64,000 bases of DNA from Acidobacterium sp. S8 (GTDB taxonomy: Bacteria; Acidobacteriota; Terriglobia; Terriglobales; Acidobacteriaceae), in NCBI RefSeq assembly GCF_009765985.1, contig NZ_LMUM01000006.1, forward strand, positions 18,782 through 82,781, read 5' to 3'. Positions 27,396-34,866 of this stretch are shown in pieces. The notes beneath the pieces are model-generated. The model had not been told where the DNA came from, did not search any database, and saw nothing but the letters and a program-made list of their open reading frames with translations. Position numbers and translations under genes: made by a program. Position 1 is the first letter of the stretch; every line of letters starts with the position of its first letter.

Positions 27396-29150
27396 TTATC
27401 GATGGGGAGCAGGCGCGGGAGGCTGTTGCTGGGCCTCCGGTTTGCTGTCGTCGCCTCCGTCCTGGTCCTGCTGGGCATGGTGTGGTGGTTCGAAGGGCTG
27501 CTGGATTCCTTTTTCGGCGGCCGCTTTAGTATCGGGCTGGCCGTCGCGGACGGTGAGAGCGGTTTTGTATTCGGTAACAGCCTCATCGCGTTCCTCGCGG
27601 ATATCGTGGATGCGGCCCAGATAGATGTGTGACCAGGCGAGAAGACGGGGGTCTTTGGAGAGGCGAATGGTCTCATTGAAGTTCTTTTCGGCGTCGTCCA
27701 TGCGGCCCTGCATGACGCTGGTGAGGGCGAGGATGTAGTCGGCTCGGCCGGGATCGGGCGTGTGCTCTTTGAGCGCTGTTTCCGCGAGTTGCTGCGCTCC
27801 GGCGGTGTCACCCTGATGCAGCCGGGAGAGCGCGAGGTCGAGCCCATGCTGGGCGTGGGTAGCGTGCCGGATGACGTCAGAGGAGCCTTCTTCTGCGAAA
27901 TGGATATCGCGGGCGCGATGAGTCTGCTGATCGACATCCATGCCATAAACCATGGGGCCGATGGCTTCCTTGAGACTGTCCGGTGTGTGCTCGAAATTGA
28001 TGAGCTGGTCGTAGAAATATTGTGTGAGGACGAAGCCGGCCGTCATGCTCCTGGTAACGGAGTCCTGGCGCACAGCGGCGATGCGCTGCAATGAAGCGTT
28101 ATGCTTCTGTGTCTCGCGTTCAAGGTCGGCGCGGCGCACATCGGCGGGAATTTTGTATTCGGCAATGCCGGTATCCATAGTGCGCGCTTCGATGGCGCGG
28201 ATGAGGCATTCGATGACGAGCGAGACGATGTCGCTGCGGTATTGAAAGTCGAGAGGCGCGTCACGCACGGCTTTGAGGATGGGCAGCAGGCGGTCCATGG
28301 ACGAGGCGTGCGAGTAGAGCAGCGGCTCGATCATGTAGTGCAGATACGTGTGGCGAGCTTCCTGCATGCTGATAGTGCCATTGACGGGCGAGGCTACGAC
28401 TACGTAGTCCGTTCCATAGACACGGGCATTCGTTTCAACCGGCGAGAGCATGGGTTCGAGCACGACAAGAAAACGGCTGCCGGCATAGGTGCTAGTCGGC
28501 ATTTTCAGATAGACGTTCGTGCTGACAATCATCTTGGTCAGCGGATCGTGCAGCTTTTCGACCTGCTCTTCGTAGGCGGTGTGGTTGGCGAGCCAGACGA
28601 GGTGCAGCTGGGTGGCGTCGACGAAGCTGTGCAGGATGGGGAGGATGTCGTCGACCTGAGTGGAGTCGGGCGGCATGTCGTCCTGATCGACACTGAGGGC
28701 CAGCTCCGGTGGAGGCGTGAGGTAGAGGGCGAGCGAGACATACTGCGCGAGGTCGCGGCTGGCGTCTTCTGATAGGCGATGCTGGTTGACATAGACGCAG
28801 AGCTTGTCGCGTGCTTCGCGTGCGGCTTCAGACTGCTGTGTGACCTGGTTGACCTGGTCGCGCACGCGCTGGCGCACGGGGTCGGAGTCGGCGAGGCCAT
28901 TGTCATAGCCGCAGGCGTTGAGGGCCACGGCGATATCGAAGAGCGCTTCGCTGGTCTGCAGGCTTACGGTTGGGCCTGCTGGATCGACGAGCGCGGGCGG
29001 CTTTTCCCGGCGCGGCGGTTGCTGCGGCGTTGGCAGTTTAGCGGTCTGCTGGGCGATGGCCGGATGAGCGGCGACAATGCCGGAAAGTAACAGGGAAGCG
29101 AGGACGGTTGGCGAACAGGCACTGAGGCGCAGGTTAAGGCAGAACGACAT
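27396..29150 (-). CDS. Secreted TPR-repeat hypothetical protein
   Basis: 584 residues. A signal peptide (VLASLLLSGIVAAHPAIAQ) is followed by a Pro-rich spacer, then a long helical domain of unknown family (about 60-400, with RDLAQYVSLALYLTPPPELALS). C-terminal TPR repeats follow (about 440-550: LALSRLHQGDTAGAQQLAETALK, ADYILALTSVMQGRMDDAEKNFNETI, AWSHIYLGRIHDIREERDEAVTEYKTAL). A Gln/Pro-rich tail ends the protein. TPRs indicate protein-protein contact in the periplasm. The middle domain contains ARHTYLHYMIEPLL, seen in related acidobacterial proteins, but no catalytic site could be assigned. Confidence 0.75.
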   Translation of the reverse strand: MSFCLNLRLSACSPTVLASLLLSGIVAAHPAIAQQTAKLPTPQQPPRREKPPALVDPAGPTVSLQTSEALFDIAVALNACGYDNGLADSDPVRQRVRDQVNQVTQQSEAAREARDKLCVYVNQHRLSEDASRDLAQYVSLALYLTPPPELALSVDQDDMPPDSTQVDDILPILHSFVDATQLHLVWLANHTAYEEQVEKLHDPLTKMIVSTNVYLKMPTSTYAGSRFLVVLEPMLSPVETNARVYGTDYVVVASPVNGTISMQEARHTYLHYMIEPLLYSHASSMDRLLPILKAVRDAPLDFQYRSDIVSLVIECLIRAIEARTMDTGIAEYKIPADVRRADLERETQKHNASLQRIAAVRQDSVTRSMTAGFVLTQYFYDQLINFEHTPDSLKEAIGPMVYGMDVDQQTHRARDIHFAEEGSSDVIRHATHAQHGLDLALSRLHQGDTAGAQQLAETALKEHTPDPGRADYILALTSVMQGRMDDAEKNFNETIRLSKDPRLLAWSHIYLGRIHDIREERDEAVTEYKTALTVRDGQPDTKAAAEKGIQQPFEPPHHAQQDQDGGDDSKPEAQQQPPAPAPHR

Positions 29151-29196
29151 TGGTTGGAAACTCTTTCAAAAGTCTATTGAACGGTAATCGCCATGG

Positions 29197-30510
29197 TCAA
29201 TCGCCGCTGGGTGCGAGAGCGGATTGGTTTAGGGAATTGTGGCCCCAGCGCTTGCGGGATATCCAGTAGAAAAATGGCCCGGCGATGGCGATGAGCAGGC
29301 CAAAAAGAAGAGCCGGCATGTGCGCCATGCGCTCGTCGCGGGCTGCGTACATAACGTATCCGATGAGAATGGCTGGTGGAATGCCGAGTGTGCAGGCCAT
29401 GAAGAGGTTGCCGGCGCGGAAGGGACGCGGCAAATCCGGCTCCTTGAAACGAAGAACGGCGAGGGCGACGAATTCGAGAATGAGGCTGCTGCCATAGAGG
29501 ATGAGGTCTATGGAAATCAGTTCCTCAAAGCGGAAGCCGAGCGCCACGGCCCAGGCAATGCCACAAGCTATGATTGCTGCCCAGGGAACGCCGCGCTTGT
29601 TGCGTAACGTAAGCCATTGTGGAAGCATGCCGTCCTGAGCGAGCACCATGGGCAGGCGGGTATAGGAAAGCACCAGCGCGTTGAACATTCCGAGTCCATT
29701 AAAGGTTCCGCAGAGGACGATCGCCCAGCCCAAGATAGGGCCGCCGAGCATGCGCCCGGCGTCGGTCCATGAGCCGGTGGAGAATTGCTGGACTGAGATG
29801 CCGGCATACGCGAGAGCCGCGACGGGCAGGATGTAAGAGACGGCGACGACGATGGCAGTCGTGATCATGGCGAGCGGGTAAGTACGGGCTGGATTTTCTA
29901 CTTCACCTGCGATGGTCGAGGCATTGTCCCAGCCCATGTAATTCCAGAGGGCGACAATGACGGCGGTGCTGATGCTGCCTCCGCTGAAGGAACCGGCGGC
30001 GTGGCTCCAATGTGAGCCATGCAGGAGGCCGAGGATGATGAGCACGACGAAGGGGGCCATCAGGAGCACGAAGAGGGTCACAGAGCCTTTACCTATGGCA
30101 GGCGCTCCACACAAATTCCAAAGACAACACGCAATCACCAAGGCCAGTTCCCACCAGACACTGCGGGGTCCCGCTGTCCACGCGGGAAAAAGCTTCCCGA
30201 GATAGAGCACGAAGATGGTCGGGTAGATGGCCATGTCGAAGATGCTGGCCGTAAGCGAGAGCCACGCTTCCTGATATCCCCAGAAAGGACCCAGAGCGCG
30301 GCGCACCCAGACGTAGAATCCGCCTTCGGCAGGAATAGCGGCGGAGAGTTCGCCCAGCATGAGCGTAGTGGGAAAACTCCACAGAAAAGGAAAGAGCAAT
30401 AAGATCAGAAGCGCTTTACCGTAGCCAGCACCGCCGAGAATATCTTCAATTCCGTAGGGGCCGCCGGAAACCATGAAATACGTCGCGGCAATAAGAGGGA
30501 CAAGGCGCAT
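29197..30510 (-). CDS. APC-family amino acid permease, start uncertain
   Basis: 437 residues with about 12 membrane helices. VSGGPYGIEDILGGAG near the N-terminus and LMLGELSAAIPAEGGFYVWV are typical of the APC superfamily, importing or exchanging amino acids or amines; the substrate is unassigned. The only ATG (30510) has no ribosome site before it. The same frame is open a further 29 codons upstream (residues SFEYPLISPEEPEVTATAALSKSKSRARR before MRLVPL), and GGAGGAA at 30565-30571 has no usable start codon after it. Either a rare start codon is used or a base is wrong. Confidence 0.85.
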   Translation of the reverse strand: MRLVPLIAATYFMVSGGPYGIEDILGGAGYGKALLILLLFPFLWSFPTTLMLGELSAAIPAEGGFYVWVRRALGPFWGYQEAWLSLTASIFDMAIYPTIFVLYLGKLFPAWTAGPRSVWWELALVIACCLWNLCGAPAIGKGSVTLFVLLMAPFVVLIILGLLHGSHWSHAAGSFSGGSISTAVIVALWNYMGWDNASTIAGEVENPARTYPLAMITTAIVVAVSYILPVAALAYAGISVQQFSTGSWTDAGRMLGGPILGWAIVLCGTFNGLGMFNALVLSYTRLPMVLAQDGMLPQWLTLRNKRGVPWAAIIACGIAWAVALGFRFEELISIDLILYGSSLILEFVALAVLRFKEPDLPRPFRAGNLFMACTLGIPPAILIGYVMYAARDERMAHMPALLFGLLIAIAGPFFYWISRKRWGHNSLNQSALAPSGD

Positions 30511-30633
30511 ACGTCGCGCGCGCGATTTCGATTTCGATAATGCGGCTGTGGCGGTGACTTCGGGTTCCTCCGGCGAGATAAGAGGATACTCGAAACTCTA
30601 AAGGAAACCAGGAAAAATTTTGCAAGAAAATAT

Positions 30634-30663
30634 GACGGCCTTTCGAGCATGCGAAAGGCCGTC
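30634..30663. terminator. Hairpin terminator
   Basis: GACGGCCTTTCG and CGAAAGGCCGTC form a perfect 12-bp stem with a 6-base loop. It lies 22 bases after the stress-type gene stop (minus strand). Reading leftward it is followed by ATATTTTCTTG, a weak T-rich run. Confidence 0.8.
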
Positions 30664-30685
30664 AAAGGGTCGGTGCAGGTGATTG

Positions 30686-31570
30686 TCAGGAAGCCTTGCG
30701 TTGAGGCGTTCCGCTGCCGGAAAGGAAGCCGGGATATGCGCGGGATAGCTCGCCGTAGACTCGTACACGTTGTCCGGCGCCATCTTCTCCCCGAACCGGT
30801 TCCAACGCCTCATAGCGGACCCGGCCACCATTGCGATGCAGGCATTGCTCGGCGTCTGTGATTCTGCCGGCTGTATTCACGGAGACAATAGCGCCGCCTC
30901 CCCGCAGCGAGTTGACAATGGAAGTAGCATGGGTGGAAGCAACGCCCATTCCGGCGAAAGCGCCTTCGAAAGCTGAGCCGGAGTAGTCGTAATCATTGGT
31001 GTCAGGATAGGTCGCCAGATGGCCTTCGCCAGTACCAAAGTTCATGCTGCTGTCATTGGCGATGCCTTCACGCTTGCTGTCTTTCTTCGTGTCGCTACTG
31101 AACACATTTTTCAGCTTTTCCCACCAGCTATTTTCTTCGGGAGATTCGTGGAAGCCACCTGTGGCAGGCAATGGATTGGCTACTGGGGTCGTTCCGACAG
31201 TGCTGGAGGAACGATGGTGAGGAATGTCTGAACCGGGGATGGGACCGGGGCGGCCTGCGCCGCTGATGACGCTGCCGGAGCCGGTGGAAAGGCCGGACGG
31301 CGTAACCGCACGTGTATCGGATGCTGGACCTGAACCGACAGTATCCGAATCCATCGCGGTGTGGACGGCGCTGCTGCCGACTCCTCCTGTTTCTCCTGCA
31401 CCCGCTGTTGTTCCAGTGGAGCTGCCGCTGCGAAATGCAGCGCCAATCTGACGGGCTTCAAAGCCTTCTGCGAGCAGATCGTCGATGGCCCGCTGGGCAT
31501 CTGCTCCGTTGGAAAAGTACGCAATTACGACATCCTGCTGTGGTGTGGTGGAGCGTGTTTCGGGAACCAT
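30686..31570 (-). CDS. General-stress-like protein with repeated GsiB/17M-type ends
   Basis: 294 residues with no signal peptide. The N-terminus VVIAYFSNGADAQRAIDDLLAEGFEARQIG resembles the general stress protein 17M domain (a short alpha-beta ferredoxin-like unit). A second such unit lies near 190-240 (GAFAGMGVASTHATSIVNSLRGGGAIVSVNTAG). The middle (60-170) is Ser/Gly/Thr-rich low complexity. A GGAGG motif 8 bases upstream supports the start. It is probably a cytoplasmic or envelope stress protein; the family call is moderate and the function is unknown. Confidence 0.65.
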   Translation of the reverse strand: MVPETRSTTPQQDVVIAYFSNGADAQRAIDDLLAEGFEARQIGAAFRSGSSTGTTAGAGETGGVGSSAVHTAMDSDTVGSGPASDTRAVTPSGLSTGSGSVISGAGRPGPIPGSDIPHHRSSSTVGTTPVANPLPATGGFHESPEENSWWEKLKNVFSSDTKKDSKREGIANDSSMNFGTGEGHLATYPDTNDYDYSGSAFEGAFAGMGVASTHATSIVNSLRGGGAIVSVNTAGRITDAEQCLHRNGGRVRYEALEPVRGEDGAGQRVRVYGELSRAYPGFLSGSGTPQRKAS

Positions 31571-31764
31571 AAAACGAAACCTCCGCTTTCTGATGTAAGG
31601 CTCTACGAAGCGTCCTTATTAAATACGATGCCCGGTGATTTTGTTCGGGTATCCGCGAAAATAGAAAAGAATCCACCATTGAAATGGTTGTCTTATGTTG
31701 CGGTGCGCTTGCGGAGATAGGCGAGACTCGAGGCGGGCCATGCTAAACTACTGAAAGAAATTGC

Positions 31765-31857
31765 GGAGAGATGGCCGAGTGGCTGAAGGCGGCGGTTTGC
31801 TAAACCGTTATAGGGTCAAAAGCTCTATCGGGGGTTCGAATCCCCCTCTCTCCGCCA
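31765..31857 (+). tRNA. tRNA-Ser (anticodon GCU), island integration site
   Basis: 93 bases including encoded CCA. The acceptor GGAGAGA pairs with TCTCTCC. The D arm is GGCCGAGTGGCTGAAGGC. The anticodon stem CGGTT/AACCG encloses TGCTA, with anticodon GCT (Ser, AGC/AGU codons). A long variable arm (TAGGGTCAAAAGCTCTA) is the serine hallmark, and the T arm is GGGGGTTCGAATCCCCC. Its 3' two-thirds are duplicated at 34139-34201, marking the right end of an inserted element. Confidence 0.97.
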
Positions 31858-31859
31858 GA
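31797..31859 (+). repeat. Left attachment repeat (attL), part of tRNA-Ser
   Basis: Runs from TTGCTAAACC to TCCGCCAGA. It is identical at 62 of 63 positions to 34139-34201. Confidence 0.88.
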
Positions 31860-31884
31860 TTCCTAAATCTAAATCACTTACAAC

Positions 31885-32427
31885 CTATTGAATTGTTGAG
31901 GCACCAAAGACCGACAAGGGCTCTAGTGTCCCATTAGTGTCCGCTTGAGCTTGCCCTACCGCTGCGATGTGATTCTCTAGCTTTGTCATCGCGCTGCGGA
32001 CATCTGCTGCGGCTGTCTTGATGTAGTAGGGTGCCGTTGTGCTTACGTTCGCATGACGAAGAATTCGTTGAATCACCATATCCGACACACCCAGATGGTA
32101 GAGATTGCTCCCAAGGCCATGCCTGGCTGCGTGCAAGCCATGCCACTCGGGAATGCGGTAGTCCCGCTTGTATTCGTGATCTGCCTTCTGATGAGCTGTC
32201 TGAGGGTTCCCGCAATGCCCGCAGCGGTTCAGTGGTGGGAAGATGAGCCGATTCGTTAGGCTGACGATGGCGAGTGGCTTTCCCTTCGCATTGGCAAAGA
32301 TCGGGCCAGTTTGAGGATTACCGCAGCGAAGCCGATGCATTTCGAGCCCGCAGCATCCCCGGCAAATTCCCCGGTATTTCCGCTCGCCGCTTGCCGTGGA
32401 GAAAGATCTGGTACCTGGCAGATTCAA
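31885..32427 (-). pseudogene. Tyrosine integrase, C-terminal fragment
   Basis: The frame covers only the last part of a tyrosine recombinase: GNPQTGPIFANAKGKPLA, a Cys-containing insert (CGHCGNPQTAHQKADH), WHGLHAARHGLGSNL with the HxxR box, and IQRILRHANVSTTAPYYIKT with the His and Tyr nucleophile box. The N-terminal DNA-binding region and the first catalytic Arg are missing. The first 25 residues look out of frame, with similarity starting at HRLRCGNPQTGP. A 14-bp perfect inverted repeat adjoins the break. It points toward the tRNA like the tRNA-Val integrase. It cannot be active as it stands. Confidence 0.82.
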
Positions 32428-32461
32428 CCTCGCCCAGTTGCGACAACACTGGGCGAGGTTG
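32425..32461. repeat. Perfect 14-bp inverted repeat at the integrase break
   Basis: CAACCTCGCCCAGT and ACTGGGCGAGGTTG surround loop TGCGACAAC. It lies 38 bases after the stop of the secreted-protein gene (minus strand) and directly at the upstream end of the integrase fragment. It may be that gene's terminator, lacking a T-run, or a scar of the rearrangement that removed the integrase N-terminus. Confidence 0.6.
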
Positions 32462-32499
32462 AGCCTTAATCTTCCATCTGCCTAGGGAATAACCGACTT

Positions 32500-33099
32500 C
32501 TAAAGCGTAACGTCGAACACGAAGCTCGAGGTAGATGCATCGCTCGGGAGGTTTTCGATTCCATCGACCTGGAAGGTGGAGCGCGATACTTCTTTCTCTT
32601 TGCCGCCAAAGTCGACTGCCCGTGCCCCAAAGGCGATGACCAGACCTGTGTCAGCTGAAGGGGCACTAGGCAATGACCAGGCAAATGGGATTGTAAAGGT
32701 GCAGGTTGCTGTGCCCGCACCCGTACGTCTGGCAAAGCCGTTGGCGGTTTCAAGTCCGCCTGCCACCAAGCCGGAATCCGTGTCGAGTTCGCCGCCAACA
32801 AACAACGCCGAGCAGTGATATAAAGTACCCGGCCTGAAGTTACTGGCGATCTTGATGTTAATCGTTACATTGACGGTACCAGTGTAGGACGGGGCGCTGG
32901 TGCTCGCAATGGGGGTTGCCTTGTTTTGCGTGCCGGTAGCGCTAATCATGCCGTGTTCGGCGTCGTAGCTAAAAGTCATGCCGGCGGGAGCCTGATTCGT
33001 CCGTGTGTGAGGCGGGGCGGGTATTGCGTTTTGGGCTTGCGCAGTAGTGAGCGATGCCGCACAGAGAGCGAGTGCGAATAACGTTGGGGGAAACCGCAT
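32500..33099 (-). CDS. Secreted hypothetical protein in the tRNA-Ser island
   Basis: About 199 residues from ATG 33099, which has GGAG 8 bases upstream. Signal peptide LFALALCAASLTTAQA. The body is rich in beta-prone Thr/Ser/Gly stretches (GTVNVTINIKIASNF, GAGTATCTFTIPFAW, VIAFGARAVDFGG). It contains two Cys, compatible with one disulfide in a beta-sandwich. No family recognised. It could be an adhesin-like or pilin-like exported protein. It is the only apparently intact gene of the island. Confidence 0.6.
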   Translation of the reverse strand: MRFPPTLFALALCAASLTTAQAQNAIPAPPHTRTNQAPAGMTFSYDAEHGMISATGTQNKATPIASTSAPSYTGTVNVTINIKIASNFRPGTLYHCSALFVGGELDTDSGLVAGGLETANGFARRTGAGTATCTFTIPFAWSLPSAPSADTGLVIAFGARAVDFGGKEKEVSRSTFQVDGIENLPSDASTSSFVFDVTL

Positions 33100-33526
33100 T
33101 TTTAGACTCCGTTTCTCTAGGGGGATTTGGCCAGCCCGCTGCCAGCCAGAAAACGAGCGTTCCATACAGTCGGAAATTTAGCAATCATTTATCGGGCCAA
33201 TTGCGATTCGAGATTGACTACATTGAAATGGCTTTCTGCAAAATCCGCGCGTCCTAAAGCTCCTCGGAATCTAAGTGGATTTACCTCAGTTCCTTCGAAA
33301 CATCGGTCGATGGCATGCTTTGCAACGCCAAGGATACCCTCCCTGCTCCCTAACTACATCAGAAGATCATTCGGAAGTATCTGCGCCGCTGATCAACCCC
33401 TCAATCGTTTCCGGGTCACATCGGCGGCCTGGGGATGGTGCTGATGATCTGGGTTAGACATTGCCCGTCCATATTCGCCTCGATAGACTGGCGAGCCTTT
33501 CATAGGCTAGATCAGTGTGATATTTC
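33100..33526. other. Intergenic 427 bases inside the island
   Basis: No supported gene. Short open frames here have no family resemblance or ribosome sites. It must contain the promoter of the secreted protein (leftward) and perhaps eroded 5' sequence of the following fragment. Confidence 0.4.
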
Positions 33527-33910
33527 ATGGTCTCCAGCACAATCCGTTCATCGGTCGAGTTGGCCCATCTTGTGGGAGGCGGCCAAGCACAGATTCCGAT
33601 GATGGATTTCATGTGCTCTCCGTCACCGCGAAACAAGGAGCGGCTTACGCGTCTTCTGCAGAGCCTTTGCATGGGAAAAGGATTCCTTTTGGAGTCGGGA
33701 AGGTCTTATCACTACTACGGTACGCGGATTTTTGCAGAAGTTGAATGGAGAGCTTTCCTAGGCAAATGTCTTCTGATGTCAGGTTGTGCCGATGAAAGGT
33801 ACATCGGGCACCAACTGGTCAATGGATTTTGCGTGCTCCGGCTTTCATCAGGAAGGATCAAGAATCGAGTGCCGACTATAGTTGCGGAAATTTCTGCTGC
33901 GGAAAATTGA
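33527..33910 (+). pseudogene. Hypothetical protein, probable fragment with primase-like motif pattern
   Basis: An open frame of 127 residues. The part from residue 26 reads like real protein: IPMMDFMCSPSPRNKERL, ESGRSYHYYGTRIFAEVEW, LLMSGCADERYIGHQLVNGFCVLR. The pattern GRSxHxYG... W..FL...LL...D.R.IGHQL...LR is one I associate with archaeo-eukaryotic-primase-like proteins of plasmids and islands. That link is from memory and unverified. A TGA lies just upstream of ATG 33527 with no ribosome site, so the N-terminus is likely lost. It fits as cargo of the tRNA-Ser island. Confidence 0.4.
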
Positions 33911-34138
33911 CAACCAGTCTCCTGATCGAACCGTCGCCGTCCTTTAATTCCAGTGCGGGAAAGGTCGGGCGGTAGAGAAAAAGAGGCTCGAGGGGCGAGG
34001 ACGAGAGCGACAGCAACCATTTCGAGTGTCCCGAGCGATGTCCTGTAACTGACGATTGAGGTCGCATTGGCTGCCCTCACGGGGGCCAGCACGACTGTAA
34101 GCGGTTGAAATCATGTAAGGACAGCGAGAGAAAGAGAA

Positions 34139-34201
34139 TTGCTAAACCGTTCTAGGGTCAAAAGCTCTATCGGGGGTTCGAATCCCCCTCTCTCCGCCAG
34201 A
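34139..34201 (+). repeat. Right attachment repeat (attR), tRNA-Ser 3' copy without 5' half
   Basis: Repeats 31797-31859 with one substitution (C at 34152). The anticodon-stem 5' strand, D arm and acceptor 5' strand are absent (CGAGAGAAAGAGAA precedes it), so it is not a functional tRNA. It is the original chromosomal 3' end left after insertion. Confidence 0.88.
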
Positions 34202-34866
34202 AACAAGACTGAACCCAGACCTTGTGGACTCCCGCGTGATTTCTGCTGAACCCCTGTCGTTTTAGACCATCCGTTCTCGCAATATCGAATATTCGTACCC
34301 AGAATCCAAGAGCGAAATCGTCAGCTATTGGCCGGAGCGTCTCATGCCTTCGCTGATTACCTTCGTAACTGGCTAGCGGGAAAACTGGAATCATGGATCA
34401 GTGCATCTTTATGCGAAATGTTCCTATTCCGCAGAGACCGCGAATCAGACGTGAGAAATCACCTCCTACTTCAAGTTATTTGGCAGGCCTCTTGGACCCG
34501 CTGTTCTGTGGCGCTGGAAATCTTATCGATTTAAGTTTTTCGCGCATGAGTGATGTGGTGATTGTGCATGCCGGAGAGTCGGGAATGGATGGGCATTTTC
34601 GGGAGGCGCTCAGCGTGGCGCTGGAAGATCTGCTACGTCATCGCCGTGAATGCCCGAAGTGTTCGCAATTTTTTCAACCGCGAACCTGATTCGCGCGGTT
34701 ACTTAGGGACATAGACCCCAATCGGTATTTTCTGACGACAGATTTCTTACCCCGCCAGAAAATGAGACAATCCTGCGCCATCGTTCATCGCGTACAAAAA
34801 TTCTGGCATGAGCCATTCCATAATTGCGACGGGATCGGTGCGAGTGTGCCTATCGATAGCTTCTGC
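34202..34866. other. Intergenic 665 bases, no convincing gene
   Basis: It separates the island from the AI-2E-type permease stop. One 47-residue frame (ATG 34546 to TGA 34687-34689) ends HRRECPKCSQFFQPRT with a CPxC knuckle and DVVIVHAGESGMDGHF before it. It looks protein-like but lacks a ribosome site and could be a remnant. Nothing else is supported. Confidence 0.4.

Larger units (their letters stand above)
31797..34201. mobile_element. Decayed integrative island in tRNA-Ser, bounded by 63-bp direct repeats
   Basis: The 63-base segment 31797-31859 (tRNA-Ser from the anticodon loop to just past CCA) recurs at 34139-34201 with one mismatch (A at 31810, C at 34152). The left copy completes a functional tRNA; the right copy lacks the 5' half. 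The 2.28 kb between them carries an integrase fragment pointing at the tRNA, a secreted hypothetical protein and one further gene fragment. This is the standard footprint of tyrosine-integrase insertion into a tRNA, here reduced and probably immobile. Confidence 0.88.

Noticed and set aside
34139..34201. A second tRNA-Ser gene
   Set aside because: Only the 3' part from the anticodon loop on is present; the D arm and acceptor 5' strand are missing, so it is an attachment-site copy.
34546..34689. Small CPxC-containing protein gene
   Set aside because: 47 residues, no ribosome site, and no clear homolog; kept only as a note in the intergenic entry.
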